Source of the DNA: Photorhabdus akhurstii | Lineage (GTDB): Bacteria; Pseudomonadota; Gammaproteobacteria; Enterobacterales; Enterobacteriaceae | NCBI RefSeq assembly: GCF_018448925.1 | Contig: NZ_RCWE01000020.1 | Span: 26,126-90,125 of the forward strand | DNA length: 64,000 bases | Direction of reading: 5' to 3' | In this document: piece by piece, positions 11,003 through 20,700 of the stretch | Layout of the letters: every line of letters begins with the position of its first letter | Numbering within the stretch: position 1 is the first letter of the stretch | Translations under genes and position numbers: made by a program | Notes under the pieces: generated by a model | Databases searched by the model: none | What the model was told of the DNA's origin: nothing | Seen by the model: only the letters and a program-made list of their open reading frames with translations

Positions 11003-11739
11003 ACATTCTGGTGACTCGCCCTGCTCCTGCCGGAGAGGAACTAGTCAGAAAGTTACAGGCTGCGGGAAAAACAGCTTTCAGCGCACCTTTAATCAATATT
11101 CACCCCGGTTCAGAGCTGCCACAGCTCGCTGAGAAGCTTAACCATCTAAATACCTGTGATATGGTATTTCTGTTGTCAAAAAATGCAGTTTATTATGCAA
11201 ACTCACAGTTAAATAAAATTAATCTGTCATGGCCCGGCAAGCTGATTTATTATGCTATTGGCAGATCAACCGCTCTGGCTTTTCATCAACTAACGGGTAT
11301 AAATGCTATCTGGTCATCAGAGGGTGAGACCAGCGAAATCCTGCTAAAACTACCATCACTACATCAGGTTGAAAATAAACAAGCTTTGCTGCTCAGAGGA
11401 AATGGCGGACGTGAACTTATTGCCCGGACGCTGACAGAAAGAGGCGCCACAGTTAATTATTGTGAATGTTATTTCCGCCAGCCAGTAGACTACCCGGCAG
11501 CAGAATTCAGTGCCCACTGGCAAAAGTATGGAGTACAAACTTTAGTTGTAACCAGTGGCGAAATACTGCAACTGTTATATAACTTAATACCCGAAAGTGA
11601 TCGAAACAGGTGGTTATTGCATTGCCGCCTGATTGTGGTAAGCGAGCGTCTTGCACATACCGCCCGGAACTTGGGCTGGCAGGATGTTAAAGTTGCAAAA
11701 AGTGCAGATAACGACGCCTTAATTCAGGCACTAGAATAA
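10999..11739 (+). CDS. hemD: Uroporphyrinogen-III synthase
   Basis: Cyclises hydroxymethylbilane to uroporphyrinogen III with inversion of ring D. The start [15 protein letters not shown] and internal [18 protein letters not shown] and [11 protein letters not shown] segments fit the two Rossmann-like domains of the family, which is poorly conserved in sequence. Length is 246 residues, as in E. coli. The ATGA overlap with hemC implies translational coupling, so the two sequential enzymes are made together. The HemX frame follows about 20 bp later. Confidence 0.95.
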   Translation: MNILVTRPAPAGEELVRKLQAAGKTAFSAPLINIHPGSELPQLAEKLNHLNTCDMVFLLSKNAVYYANSQLNKINLSWPGKLIYYAIGRSTALAFHQLTGINAIWSSEGETSEILLKLPSLHQVENKQALLLRGNGGRELIARTLTERGATVNYCECYFRQPVDYPAAEFSAHWQKYGVQTLVVTSGEILQLLYNLIPESDRNRWLLHCRLIVVSERLAHTARNLGWQDVKVAKSADNDALIQALE

Positions 11740-11759
11740 ACTGACATGGGATGCCCACT

Positions 11760-12884
11760 ATGACGGAGCAAAAACAGTCCGCCGAGACAGTTGAACAAAC
11801 AAAAACTACGGTTGAAAACTCGCAACAGCCCGAAACCGAGCCTCAAAAGCAAAAACGTTCTGGCACGCTAAAAAACATGATTGCTATTGCAATCATGCTG
11901 GCAATCGGCGGCGGTCTTTATTATTACGGACAGCAACAAAGCCATTTACTGAGTGCGGAGAACCATGAGCTACGCCAACAACTGGAATCACTGAAACAAC
12001 AGCAGTCACAGGATAAACAGCATATTGAAGCGCTGTTTAAAGAACAATCACAGGCTTTAAGCCATTTCTCCGCACAAAATGAGCAACTGGGTAATAGCCT
12101 ACAAGAGTTACAGGCCAAAATCTCTGCGTTATCCAGTTCTGATGTAAAAAGCTGGCTACTAGCACAAGCTGATTTTTTGGTCAAAATGGCAGGCCGGAAA
12201 TTATGGAATGATCAAGATATAGTCACTGCCGCGGCTCTGTTGAAAAATGCCGATGCCAGTCTCGCTGAAATGAATGATCCAAGCTTGATTGAAATCCGTC
12301 GAGCAATTACACAAGACATCAGTACATTATCCGCCATTAGTCAGATTGATTTTGACGGCATTATCCTGCGAGTTAATCAGCTTTCTAACCAGGTAGATAA
12401 CCTGCGTCTGGCTGACAATACAACCGATGGCTCGCCAATGGACGAAGATAATGATGAATTAACCGGTACGTTATCTGAATGGCGCCAGAATCTGAGCAAA
12501 AGCTGGAAGAGTTTCATGGATAATTTCATTACCATCCGTCGCCGGGATACCGCAGCAGAGCCATTACTGGCGCCAAATCAAGATATCTATCTACGCGAGA
12601 ATATCCGAGCCCGCCTGTTGATTGCCGCCCAAGCAATACCACGTCATCAAGGTGAAGTTTTTAAACAGTCATTAGAAACGGTTTCAACTTGGGTTAGAGC
12701 TTACTTTGATATCAACGATCCCAATACCAAAGCATTCCTGGAAGAAATCGATTCATTAAGCCAACAGCCTGTTTCCATCACTGCGCCAGACCAACTTTCA
12801 AGCCAGCCTTTACTGGAAAAATTGATGCAAACCCGGGTTCGCAGCTTACTTTCCCAATCCTCTGACACCAATCAGGAGGGTTAA
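11760..12884 (+). CDS. hemX: HemX, membrane-anchored protein of the heme operon
   Basis: Inner-membrane protein with a charged, Gln/Glu-rich cytoplasmic N-terminus (about 40 residues), one membrane helix around residues 42-60 ([18 protein letters not shown]), a Gln-rich coiled coil to about residue 130, and a periplasmic domain. Conserved stretches include [37 protein letters not shown] and [17 protein letters not shown]. It was once annotated as a uroporphyrin-III methyltransferase, but there is no methyltransferase fold; the function is unclear. I chose the ATG at MTEQKQS, as in E. coli, over one 9 bases upstream. Length is 374 residues. Confidence 0.92.
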   Translation: MTEQKQSAETVEQTKTTVENSQQPETEPQKQKRSGTLKNMIAIAIMLAIGGGLYYYGQQQSHLLSAENHELRQQLESLKQQQSQDKQHIEALFKEQSQALSHFSAQNEQLGNSLQELQAKISALSSSDVKSWLLAQADFLVKMAGRKLWNDQDIVTAAALLKNADASLAEMNDPSLIEIRRAITQDISTLSAISQIDFDGIILRVNQLSNQVDNLRLADNTTDGSPMDEDNDELTGTLSEWRQNLSKSWKSFMDNFITIRRRDTAAEPLLAPNQDIYLRENIRARLLIAAQAIPRHQGEVFKQSLETVSTWVRAYFDINDPNTKAFLEEIDSLSQQPVSITAPDQLSSQPLLEKLMQTRVRSLLSQSSDTNQEG

Positions 12885-12887
12885 GTT

Positions 12888-14120
12888 ATGCTGAAAGTTC
12901 TATTACTGTTTGTGGTACTCATTGTTGGTATTGTGCTTGGCCCAATCGTTGCCGGCCATCAGGGATATGTTCTGATTCAAACCGACAATTACAACATTGA
13001 AACCAGTGTTACCGGCCTGTTCATTATATTTGTTCTTTTACAACTGGCACTCTGCCTCATTGGCTGGTGCTACCGTAGAGTTATACGCACAAGCTCACGT
13101 ACCCGTGGCTGGTTCCTTGGACGCAAACGCAGCCGTGCCCGTGCTCAAACAAAAGCAGCGCTGATCAAACTGGCAGAAGGTGATTTCAAACAAGTTGAGC
13201 AATTACTGACCCGTAACGCTGATCATGCAGAACAACCTGTGGTCAACTATTTACTGGCGGCTGAAGCAGCTCAACAACGCGGGGATGAATTCCGTACCAA
13301 TCAATATCTGCAACGTGCGGCAGAAGTCGCAGACAATAATCAGTTACCGGTGGACATTACTCGTGTACGCATTCAACTTGCGCAAGGTGAAATTCATGCA
13401 GCCCGTCATGGTGTAGACAAGCTATTAAATCAGGCTTCGCGCCATCCAGAAGTCTTACGCCTGGCTGAACAAGCTTATATGAAATCAGGAGCTTACCAGT
13501 CACTGATTGATATACTACCGGTAATGGAAAAAATCCATCTACATGATGAGTTACAAATTCACAAATTGCGCCAGCAAGCCTATATCGGTCTGATGAATCA
13601 GTACATGGCAGAACAAGGCAGCGAAGGCTTAAAACGTTGGTGGCATGATCAAAGCCGAAAAATTCGCCATGATGTGGCTTTACAAGTTGCAATATCTGAA
13701 CATTTAATTGAATGTGATGACCATGAGACGGCACAAAAGATCATTTTGGAAAGTTTAAAACGCCAATACGACGAACGTTTACTCTTATTGATCCCACGCT
13801 TAAAAAGCGAAGATCCAAAGCCGATACAAAACGCGCTAGATCATCAGTTAAAACAACATGGTTCAACTCCCCTGCTAAACAGTACGCTTGGACAAGTTGC
13901 TTTGCGTCACGGAGAATGGGAAAAAGCAGTAAAAGACTTTAAAACCGCATTAGCCCAACGTCCTGATGCACATGATTATGCCTGGTTAGCAGATGCATTG
14001 GATAAACTGCGTAAACCTGAAGAGGCCGCACAAGTTCGGCGCGAGGGATTAATGCTCACTTTGAAGCGCGAGAGTAATGTAGTGAAGAGTGATCTCGTTA
14101 ATAGCAATAGTATCAGCTAG
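12888..14120 (+). CDS. hemY: HemY, membrane TPR protein of the heme operon
   Basis: Inner-membrane protein of 410 residues (E. coli 398) with two N-terminal membrane helices (about residues 1-20 and 40-62), then a cytoplasmic domain of helical tetratricopeptide-type repeats. The repeat character shows in segments such as NYLLAAEAAQQRGDEFRTNQ and GEWEKAVKDFKTALAQRPDA. This HemY is unrelated to the Gram-positive protoporphyrinogen oxidase of the same name, and its role in heme synthesis is not settled. A strong AGGAGGG precedes the ATG, and it starts 3 bp after the hemX stop. A terminator lies about 65 bp downstream. Confidence 0.94.
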   Translation: MLKVLLLFVVLIVGIVLGPIVAGHQGYVLIQTDNYNIETSVTGLFIIFVLLQLALCLIGWCYRRVIRTSSRTRGWFLGRKRSRARAQTKAALIKLAEGDFKQVEQLLTRNADHAEQPVVNYLLAAEAAQQRGDEFRTNQYLQRAAEVADNNQLPVDITRVRIQLAQGEIHAARHGVDKLLNQASRHPEVLRLAEQAYMKSGAYQSLIDILPVMEKIHLHDELQIHKLRQQAYIGLMNQYMAEQGSEGLKRWWHDQSRKIRHDVALQVAISEHLIECDDHETAQKIILESLKRQYDERLLLLIPRLKSEDPKPIQNALDHQLKQHGSTPLLNSTLGQVALRHGEWEKAVKDFKTALAQRPDAHDYAWLADALDKLRKPEEAAQVRREGLMLTLKRESNVVKSDLVNSNSIS

Positions 14121-14184
14121 CACTGTAACGTTGTGATCTCTCATCCATTGCCATTTTTATTAGCAAACCTTCATGCCGCTGATT

Positions 14185-14210
14185 AAAAATGCCCCACACG
14201 GGGCATTTTT
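14185..14210. terminator. Bidirectional Rho-independent terminator (hemY / TM2 gene)
   Basis: AATGCCCC-ACAC-GGGGCATT with T runs on one side and A runs on the other makes a strong hairpin usable in both directions. It ends hemCDXY on the plus strand and the TM2-domain gene on the minus strand. Confidence 0.88.
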
Positions 14211-14513
14211 CTAACCATATTTTCTGGCAAAATCTTCATCGGAAGTGCAAAGATAAATAATAAATTCAATAAATGCGATAAGTACAGGGATAAATGTCCA
14301 GCAAAATAGCAGATATAAAACCCCCATACCGATTTTGCCCAGATAAAATTTATGAGCGCCAATGTAACCAAGAAAAAACGCCAACAGTGCAGCAACAATT
14401 CGGTTTTTACTACCAGAAGAATAAGCCTTTATCATTGCGCCACAATGTGGGCATGATTGTGCAGACTCATGCAACATTCGACCACAACCAAAGCATCCAA
14501 TCATTTTTGACAT
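14211..14513 (-). CDS. TM2-domain protein with N-terminal zinc ribbon
   Basis: Small membrane protein of 100 residues. The N-terminus has two Cys pairs (Cys7-Cys10 and Cys21-Cys24, in CFGCG and CPHCG), a typical zinc-ribbon arrangement. Residues about 36-90 form a TM2 domain: two membrane helices joined by a short turn, with the hallmark LGYIGAHKFYLGKIG. TM2 proteins are widespread but have no general assigned function. It is transcribed alone, opposite to hemY, and ends at the shared terminator. It is not part of the E. coli gene order here, so it is a lineage-specific neighbour. Confidence 0.85.
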   Translation of the reverse strand: MSKMIGCFGCGRMLHESAQSCPHCGAMIKAYSSGSKNRIVAALLAFFLGYIGAHKFYLGKIGMGVLYLLFCWTFIPVLIAFIEFIIYLCTSDEDFARKYG

Positions 14514-14659
14514 TAATATTTCCCTTAAGATAAGTTTAGGAACGAAGTAACCGAATTAATTTTATAGCAAAAAACTAACCATCATATTTTCAGTTGTGTT
14601 TATATTAGATAGTAATACCTAAACAGTATATAAACCTACCAAATATATCTTTTAGAAAT

Positions 14660-14876
14660 AAAAAAAACACCTACCTTAAAAACAAAGATAGGTGTACAAA
14701 TACAATCAGGTCTACAGACGGATAGTGCCTCACTCAACGTTGAGTCCGGCCGGCGATGAAAAGAAAGTTATATCTTACTCATCTGTGACATGGACAATAG
14801 GCACCGATAATCGGCTCTGCATCATCCCTGGGTTTATGAAGCATATGCAATCATAAGAAATAGGATGAGCATCTAC
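14660..14876 (-). ncRNA. glmZ: GlmZ small regulatory RNA
   Basis: sRNA that base-pairs with the glmS mRNA to raise glucosamine-6-phosphate synthase, and is processed by RNase E with RapZ. On the minus strand the 5' end GTAGATGCTCAT, the internal GCAGAGCCGATTATCGGTGC stem-loop and the CAACGTTGAGTGAGGCAC seed region match my memory of E. coli GlmZ, as does the position between hemY and the argX tRNA cluster. It ends in a hairpin (arms ACACCTATCTT and AAGGTAGGTGT, one G-U pair) followed by seven T. Predicted length is about 217 nt (E. coli about 207). The 3' terminator stem differs in sequence from E. coli. No ORF covers this stretch. Confidence 0.9.
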
Positions 14877-14887
14877 TCCTATAATAA

Positions 14888-14904
14888 TGCATTTAGCGTG
14901 CCAA
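14888..14904 (-). promoter_or_regulatory. Sigma-54 promoter of glmZ
   Basis: The minus strand reads TTGGCACGCTAAATGCA, matching the sigma-54 consensus TTGGCACG-N4-TTGCA at all positions but one, with GG and GC at the correct -24/-12 spacing. The -12 element lies 11-13 bases before the predicted glmZ 5' end. A TATTAT that could act as an overlapping sigma-70 -10 box follows directly. Confidence 0.88.
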
Positions 14905-14997
14905 CTTTTATTCAAATGAAAGCTGCCTCGCTTCATCAGCTATTTCTCTATTTATTACAACAAGAAATCGAATCACCACAAAATCCATTTTATGCAC

Positions 14998-15015
14998 TGT
15001 CTCTTATTTGAGACA
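14998..15015. promoter_or_regulatory. GlrR-type activator site 1 upstream of glmZ
   Basis: TGTC-TCTTATTTGA-GACA matches the GlrR (QseF) consensus TGTC-N10-GACA exactly. It lies about 110 bp upstream of the glmZ -12 element, a usual distance for an enhancer-binding protein of a sigma-54 promoter. GlrR binding is inferred. Confidence 0.78.
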
Positions 15016-15060
15016 AAACATAAGGCATTTATTATTTTCATTATAATTCAATTCGTTATA

Positions 15061-15078
15061 AGTCTCTTATTTGAGACA
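15061..15078. promoter_or_regulatory. GlrR-type activator site 2 upstream of glmZ
   Basis: AGTC-TCTTATTTGA-GACA has the same 10-base core as site 1 and one mismatch to TGTC-N10-GACA. The two sites start exactly 63 bp apart, about six helical turns, so activator dimers would sit on the same DNA face. Confidence 0.72.
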
Positions 15079-15248
15079 GCCAATATATCAATTGTCGTCA
15101 AAATACAAAAAATAAGAAATTCCCATATAAAACAAATAGTTATTTTCAAAAAATAATCCACTAAATTTTCATCAGCAGAGAACAACTTGAAGGTACATGG
15201 ATAGGATAAGGAAACAAAAAGTCGGGGGGGACAAAAGGGATAAAACGC

Positions 15249-15271
15249 AAAAAACCCTGCAATGCAGGGTT
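15249..15271 (-). terminator. Rho-independent terminator of the tRNA operon
   Basis: On the minus strand AACCCTGC-ATT-GCAGGGTT is followed by TTTTGCG, about 12 bases after the last tRNA gene (Pro). It should end the Arg-His-Leu-Pro tRNA transcript. Confidence 0.88.
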
Positions 15272-15282
15272 CTTTTAGAATT

Positions 15283-15359
15283 TGGTCGGCGAGAGAGGAT
15301 TCGAACCTCCGACCCACTGGTCCCAAACCAGTTGCGCTACCAAGCTGCGCTACTCGCCG
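15283..15359 (-). tRNA. proM: tRNA-Pro (anticodon UGG)
   Basis: 77-nt cloverleaf on the minus strand starting CGGCGAGTAGCGCAGCTTGG, anticodon TGG in the CTGGTTTGGGACCAG arm, T-loop GGTTCGAATCC, acceptor CGGCGAG pairing at the end and an encoded CCA. Last of four tandem tRNA genes, matching E. coli argX-hisR-leuT-proM. Confidence 0.97.
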
Positions 15360-15390
15360 AAATTTTCTGTATCTTCTTTTCTCTTTTTTA

Positions 15391-15477
15391 TGGTGCGAAA
15401 GGGGGGACTTGAACCCCCACGTCCGTAAGGACACTAACACCTGAAGCTAGCGCGTCTACCAATTCCGCCACCCTCGC
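15391..15477 (-). tRNA. leuT: tRNA-Leu (anticodon CAG)
   Basis: 87-nt class II tRNA on the minus strand starting GCGAGGGTGGCGGAATTGG, anticodon CAG in the loop CTTCAGGTG, a long variable arm with TCCTTACGGA, T-loop GGTTCAAGTCC and encoded CCA. Confidence 0.97.
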
Positions 15478-15492
15478 GTGTCATAAAAAAGA

Positions 15493-15569
15493 TGGGGTGG
15501 CTAATGGGACTCGAACCCACGACAACTGGAATCACAATCCAGGGCTCTACCAACTGAGCTATAGCCACC
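15493..15569 (-). tRNA. hisR: tRNA-His (anticodon GUG)
   Basis: 77-nt tRNA on the minus strand including the extra 5' G (G-1) opposite discriminator C73 that identifies tRNA-His. Anticodon GTG in GGATTGTGATTCC, T-loop GGTTCGAGTCC, encoded CCA. Confidence 0.97.
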
Positions 15570-15643
15570 ATAACAGCTATTTACTGCTAAATACTTAACT
15601 ACCAACAGCGTAATACACCACCGCAGCTCTTGCACGCAAATAA

Positions 15644-15720
<77 letters not shown>

Positions 15721-15877
15721 TTAACGCCGTTGCGGATGGGGATAGTACGGATTTAATGATCTACTGTCCAGCGCTTTTTTAAAGAAATGATGCGTTTGAT
15801 TACACCTTGTTCATTTCGTAGATAAAGCCAGCCCTTAATTTCCCTACTCACTACCACTGTGACAGTAAATCAGTCGA

Positions 15878-17254
15878 TCAGACCTTGAGTTTTTTACCGT
15901 TAAAAAACGTCACCAACCAATAAATCAGTGACACTATCAACAAAAATCCCCCACCTACCAGCAATGAGAAACGGGTATCCGGGTTAATTGCCATACCAAT
16001 CAACACACAACATAAAAATGCCAATGTCAGATAATTGACATAGGGGAACAGGATAGATTTAAAACCATGTTGTTTCAGTGCTTGTTGATGGTGCTGACGA
16101 AAACGCAATTGGCTCATCAGAATAACAAACCACGGCACCATTCCCGGTAACACGCTGGCACTGTATACATAAACAAAAACCGCCTGCGGATTTGGGATCA
16201 AGTAATTCAAACTAGAGCCTACTATCAAGCACAGGATTGTAATAGCAATACAGATTACCGGCACCCCATTCTTTGACAATTTCGTCAGTGATGAAGGTAG
16301 CTGACGGTTTTGTGCCAGCGCATAGAGCATCCTTCCACCACTGTACATGCCGCTGTTACAGCCGGAAAGCGCAGCCGTCAATACAACAAAGTTAATCACG
16401 GCTGCCGCTGAGGTGATCCCGACTTTGGTAAATGTCATTACAAACGGGCTGCCCTGTGAACCCACTTCTGTCCACGGAAATAATGTAACGACAATAAAGA
16501 TCGCGCCCACGTAGAAAATCAGGATACGCCAGAGAATATTGTTAATCGCTTTCTTCAATGTCACCTGAGGGTTCTTCGCTTCCCCCGCAGTGATACCAAC
16601 CAACTCCACCCCCTGATAAGAGGCAACCACAATACAGAGCGCAAACAAAAACCCTTGCCAATCACCCGCAAAGAAACCGCCATGCGCAGTCAGATTATCT
16701 AACCCAATAGGCTGCCATTGATTACCAATACCGAAAAATATCAATCCCAAACCAATCAGGATCATGACGATAATTGTGGTCACCTTAATCATCGCAAACC
16801 AAAATTCCAGCTCACCATAAAGACGTACCGCCGCAAGGTTAGCCAAAGCAACCAATGCCACCGCAATCAATGCAGATACCCACTGGGGCAGTTCAGGGAA
16901 CCAGAACTCAGCATAAACCCCGATAGCCGTTATTTCTGATATTCCTACCGCTACCCACATAAACCAATAGCCCCAAGCGGTGAGGCATCCCCAATATGGG
17001 CTGAGATATTTATGCCCAAAAGAGGCGAAAGAACCTGTGACAGGTTCAAGAAACAGCATTTCTCCCATCGATCGCATAATGAAAAAAACAAAAATTCCGG
17101 CAATAATATAAGCCAGCAAAACGGAAGGGCCAGCCCATTTCAGTGTACTAGCCGAGCCCATAAACAGACCGACACCAATTGTGCCGCCTAATGCGATCAG
17201 CTCTATATGACGGGCTTCTAAGCCCCGTTGCAAGCTATGTTGTTGATCTGCCAT
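15878..17254 (-). CDS. yifK: YifK/ThrP amino acid permease (APC family)
   Basis: Inner-membrane amino acid:proton symporter of the AAT/APC family with about 12 membrane helices; the E. coli protein has been described as a threonine/serine transporter. The N-terminal signature [21 protein letters not shown] and the conserved [19 protein letters not shown] loop are present. I start at [12 protein letters not shown], with AGGGA about 6 bases upstream, giving 458 residues; the open frame extends 17 codons further but these are not conserved. It lies between wecG and the tRNA operon as in E. coli. A 15-bp palindrome lies about 100 bp upstream. Confidence 0.93.
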   Translation of the reverse strand: MADQQHSLQRGLEARHIELIALGGTIGVGLFMGSASTLKWAGPSVLLAYIIAGIFVFFIMRSMGEMLFLEPVTGSFASFGHKYLSPYWGCLTAWGYWFMWVAVGISEITAIGVYAEFWFPELPQWVSALIAVALVALANLAAVRLYGELEFWFAMIKVTTIIVMILIGLGLIFFGIGNQWQPIGLDNLTAHGGFFAGDWQGFLFALCIVVASYQGVELVGITAGEAKNPQVTLKKAINNILWRILIFYVGAIFIVVTLFPWTEVGSQGSPFVMTFTKVGITSAAAVINFVVLTAALSGCNSGMYSGGRMLYALAQNRQLPSSLTKLSKNGVPVICIAITILCLIVGSSLNYLIPNPQAVFVYVYSASVLPGMVPWFVILMSQLRFRQHHQQALKQHGFKSILFPYVNYLTLAFLCCVLIGMAINPDTRFSLLVGGGFLLIVSLIYWLVTFFNGKKLKV

Positions 17255-17352
17255 AAATTCCCTGTCCATTGTTATATGTTGTAATGTGTAAATAAAAACG
17301 CACAAGACTGATGTTAATCAGCCATAAAAAGGTCAGGGATCAAAACATGTTT

Positions 17353-17367
17353 TTCCACTGAGTGGAA
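17353..17367. repeat. 15-bp perfect palindrome between wecG and yifK
   Basis: TTCCACT-G-AGTGGAA is a perfect palindrome about 100 bp upstream of yifK. It could be an operator or a weak wec-operon terminator; the minus-strand side is followed by AAAAC rather than a T run, so I cannot choose. Confidence 0.4.
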
Positions 17368-17510
17368 TAAAAAATTATCCAATAATTAACTACAAATAGT
17401 GAAAACCCGGCAGGATCAAACTGTTAGATAAATATTGTGGAATAAATTCATTGTATCGACTGACGAAAGCATCACCTGTCGAAAATTCACACAACAGGCA
17501 AGAAGCGGAT

Positions 17511-18248
17511 TTACAGACGACCACTGTAATAATATCCAAGAAATTTCAGTAATTTAAACTGGCGACGAATACGGCTCGGTTGTGATAACAAGCGATAAAG
17601 CCATTCAAGCCCCAAATTCTGCCATGCTTTTGGCGCACGTTTTACATGGCCGGTAAATACGTCATAAGTACCGCCAACTCCCATATACAACGCATCCGAA
17701 TGAATTTTTCGACAGTCACGCATAAAAACTTCCTGTTTAGGCGATCCCATTGCAACTGTCACAATCGCCGCACCGCTGGCATGAATCCGTTCAAAAACAG
17801 CATTACGTTCTTCTGGCGTGAAATAACCGTTCTGGCTGCCAACAATATTGACGTTCCACTGAGCTAGCAGTTTACTTTCCGTCTGTTCCAATATCTCTGG
17901 TTTACCTCCAACCAGAAAAATAGGCGTGCCTTCTTTGCCGGCACGCTCCATGATGGCTTCCCATAAATCAGCACCCGCTACACGAGAAATTTCAGCACCC
18001 GGGTATTTACGGCGAATAGCACGTACAATACTGATACCATCAGCATACAGATATTCTGCGTCACTCAGCAGTGTACTTAAAGCTTGATCTTCCTCTGCCG
18101 TCAGAACTTTTTCCGCATTAATCGCAACTAAAGTACCCGTTTTTACCTGTCCGCGTTGAAAAATATGGTCAAGAAAGTGCGCCATATCGCGGAAGCCCCA
18201 AATATTCAAACCACGAATACTGTATTTAGGAATATTGTTTAGCTCCAT
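17511..18248 (-). CDS. wecG: UDP-N-acetyl-D-mannosaminuronic acid transferase (ECA lipid II synthase)
   Basis: Adds ManNAcA to lipid I (GlcNAc-PP-undecaprenol) to form ECA lipid II at the inner face of the inner membrane. WecG/TagA/CpsF family, 245 residues; motifs [42 protein letters not shown] and [18 protein letters not shown] are conserved, including the Asp of YADG. Last gene of the ECA operon. The start overlaps the end of wzyE by 10 bases. Confidence 0.96.
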   Translation of the reverse strand: MELNNIPKYSIRGLNIWGFRDMAHFLDHIFQRGQVKTGTLVAINAEKVLTAEEDQALSTLLSDAEYLYADGISIVRAIRRKYPGAEISRVAGADLWEAIMERAGKEGTPIFLVGGKPEILEQTESKLLAQWNVNIVGSQNGYFTPEERNAVFERIHASGAAIVTVAMGSPKQEVFMRDCRKIHSDALYMGVGGTYDVFTGHVKRAPKAWQNLGLEWLYRLLSQPSRIRRQFKLLKFLGYYYSGRL

Positions 18249-19618
18249 TTTCTTTCCTCACATTGCAGCGGACGTTTTTGTGATACAACCAAGTTGCTAG
18301 TCAGATACTTTTTAATCAGCCCCGCACTCTCAAATAACCAGTACAACAACTTAGCAATTACCAGACATAAGCCAAAAATAATACAGAAAAACACCACACG
18401 GGAAACAAATGAATCCACTCCTTCGCGAGCTAACACAATCATGTTGAAGATCGCGCCAAAGCAAAATGCCTGCAAGATAGCGGCCTTATAACGATTAGTC
18501 TCCTGTTTTCCTAATTCATAAATCCAGTCAAACCACTTAATTATCAATCCAACAACAATCGCACCAACCGGAATAAACAACACGCCCCCCATCACAACCA
18601 GAGAGCCTATCAGAGTCGGGGAGATTGCCAGACCAGAGTGGTTATCCAGTACTTCCCAAGTAAAATAATTCGCAGAATTCAACACAGCATCAGGTCGTCC
18701 TGGCCAAAGCCAACTTGGAATAAAGACATAGAAATCACGGATAATAGGCGCTAACCCCTGAAAATCAATTTTGTCGTAGTTATTCAGCAGTAACGCAAAA
18801 TTTTCCCACGGTGAGAAAGTATCCCTTGTCAGGTAGAGGAAAGTATAAAACGCTTCTGCACCACTGACATCCAAACTATAACGTTTGAGCGCCAACCAAA
18901 ACATGCCAACAATCCCTATTGCACCCGCCGTTACCAACATCCACAAGGTTATCCAACCACGCACAATGCCAATAAACAGAAACAACGCGAACGCAATGAT
19001 AATATTAGCCCGTGTTCCGCCAACAATGACATAAGTCAGTATCCCAAAAGCAACTGTGCTCATCAGAAAAAACAGCCAACGTAACTGTGTCGGCTTCAAG
19101 AAATAGACCACCAACATGGCAGGAATAAAGAAGTAAAAGAACCGTTTTAGGGCAACACCGGAAACCTGACTGGAAAAAATTTGACTGTACGACTGTAACT
19201 TAAACAGTAGAAAACCATTTTGCATAAAGAACAGCCCCACTGTCACCACCGCAACTGATGCCAGTAGTAACCATGTAAAGTTAGTTTCTACCCGGTTCAT
19301 GGTAAATACCGGTGCTTTAGGCTGTATAGACGGCTTTCTTAGCCGTGTTTTATAACTGACGTAATAAATACCATAAAAACAGGTCGAAGCCAGTAGAGCA
19401 TGTAGTAAGGCATCAACAGGCACCACTTCAACATCAAATTGGAAAACTAATAGACACGTCAGCGGGAAGCCAAAATAGAATGTCAGCAAATAAAGCAATG
19501 AGAAGAATATATTAAAATTAAAACGTACACGCCGGAATTCCTGATAAGTCAACGTCAGGATGAAAACCAGTGATATCAAGTAAACAACAAATAATCCGCC
19601 AAACTGCGTTAAAGTCAT
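18239..19618 (-). CDS. wzyE: WzyE, ECA polymerase
   Basis: Polytopic inner-membrane protein, 459 residues (E. coli 450), that polymerises ECA trisaccharide repeats on the periplasmic side. About eleven hydrophobic segments are seen, with a large loop in the second half ([20 protein letters not shown] and the [11 protein letters not shown] segment) typical of the family. Its stop overlaps wecG and its ATG overlaps the wecF stop by four bases. Confidence 0.94.
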   Translation of the reverse strand: MTLTQFGGLFVVYLISLVFILTLTYQEFRRVRFNFNIFFSLLYLLTFYFGFPLTCLLVFQFDVEVVPVDALLHALLASTCFYGIYYVSYKTRLRKPSIQPKAPVFTMNRVETNFTWLLLASVAVVTVGLFFMQNGFLLFKLQSYSQIFSSQVSGVALKRFFYFFIPAMLVVYFLKPTQLRWLFFLMSTVAFGILTYVIVGGTRANIIIAFALFLFIGIVRGWITLWMLVTAGAIGIVGMFWLALKRYSLDVSGAEAFYTFLYLTRDTFSPWENFALLLNNYDKIDFQGLAPIIRDFYVFIPSWLWPGRPDAVLNSANYFTWEVLDNHSGLAISPTLIGSLVVMGGVLFIPVGAIVVGLIIKWFDWIYELGKQETNRYKAAILQAFCFGAIFNMIVLAREGVDSFVSRVVFFCIIFGLCLVIAKLLYWLFESAGLIKKYLTSNLVVSQKRPLQCEERKWS

Positions 19619-20700
19619 TGCTGCTCTCCCACCGCTTTCGCTAGCGCCTGCCGCCAGCCATCAATAAAGTTCGGGCTAAAGAAAGCTATCGAGTTTCTGT
19701 CTAAAGAGAGCATCTGCCGTTGCGCTTCCGCAATCAGCTGGTTATCTAAAGGATCACCAGCGAAAAACACCGGCACTTGCTGTTCTGTCAAATCTTGCCA
19801 AAAAAGATTCTGACGACTGAGTACAAATGGCACGCCAAATTGTATCAACAGACAAATTGTTCCAATCCCTTGCTGGCGATTAAACATGAAATACCCTAAA
19901 TCACAACGGCTCAGTAATGCCAGATAATCATCAAACGCCATATTTTGCTTAATAATGTTCAAATTTTCTGGCCGGAACAGTGATAAAGCAGCTTGTTCGA
20001 CCTGATTAATATAAACCTGATTGTTTTCGGGATAACCCATTGGGATAATGATTCGCACCTTATCGCCAAACTGTTTATGAATAGTTTTCAATGCCGTAAT
20101 ATGGCGGTTCGATCGATCACCGGAATTCCCCAACAAAATGGTCATTTTGCCATCTTCAACAGGTGTTCTTTCTGCAATTGCCAAAGCAGGTTCCATTCTG
20201 GTTGGAAAATAGAGCAATGATGTTGGTACGTTCGGATGATGTTGAGAATAAAAATAGAGATCTCCACGAACCGCAAACACATGCCCTACCCGACGCTGTG
20301 CCAGACGACGCAAGAAATAGAATAGACGGAATTTTAACTGATTGGAGTCTTCATACAGATCAGCACCCCAGGCATGCCACCAAAACTGATTACGTTTGAT
20401 TTTTCCTGACAACAGCGCCAACCACAAACTTACATTAAATTGGCCGTGAAAAAAAAACCGACAATCTCTATCTGAACGGGCTTGAACAATAACAGCCTGC
20501 GCCAGAGATTTTTTACTGTCGAAGAATTCCATCTCCAATGCCGGGCAATCATCCAATAAAGCTCGATTCCTGGTCACCACCATAAACTTCGGTTTGGCTA
20601 AAAAACCAATTTCTTGTGCTAAGACGTCATTAAAAAAGCGCAATACTGTTCGATTGTGATGTGGAATATCAGATCCCAAAACATGAATTAGGGTTGTCAT
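19615..20700 (-). CDS. wecF: TDP-Fuc4NAc:lipid II Fuc4NAc transferase (ECA lipid III synthase)
   Basis: Adds 4-acetamido-4,6-dideoxygalactose to lipid II, completing the ECA repeat unit. Glycosyltransferase family 56, 361 residues; [19 protein letters not shown] at the N-terminus, [19 protein letters not shown] and [10 protein letters not shown]-like ([13 protein letters not shown]) segments match E. coli. The ATG overlaps the end of wzxE by four bases. Confidence 0.96.
   Translation of the reverse strand: MTTLIHVLGSDIPHHNRTVLRFFNDVLAQEIGFLAKPKFMVVTRNRALLDDCPALEMEFFDSKKSLAQAVIVQARSDRDCRFFFHGQFNVSLWLALLSGKIKRNQFWWHAWGADLYEDSNQLKFRLFYFLRRLAQRRVGHVFAVRGDLYFYSQHHPNVPTSLLYFPTRMEPALAIAERTPVEDGKMTILLGNSGDRSNRHITALKTIHKQFGDKVRIIIPMGYPENNQVYINQVEQAALSLFRPENLNIIKQNMAFDDYLALLSRCDLGYFMFNRQQGIGTICLLIQFGVPFVLSRQNLFWQDLTEQQVPVFFAGDPLDNQLIAEAQRQMLSLDRNSIAFFSPNFIDGWRQALAKAVGEQQ

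Noticed and set aside
11760-12884. HemX as uroporphyrin-III C-methyltransferase
   Set aside because: Old database label; the protein has a membrane anchor and coiled coil and no SAM-dependent methyltransferase motifs.
14998-15078. Two identical palindromic 16-mers considered as a short CRISPR or phage operator pair
   Set aside because: Only two copies with unique spacer and exact match to TGTC-N10-GACA upstream of a sigma-54 promoter; better explained as GlrR sites for glmZ.
15048-15440. 130-codon frame on the minus strand over the glmZ upstream region and tRNA-Pro/Leu
   Set aside because: It runs through two tRNA genes and their terminator; not a protein gene.
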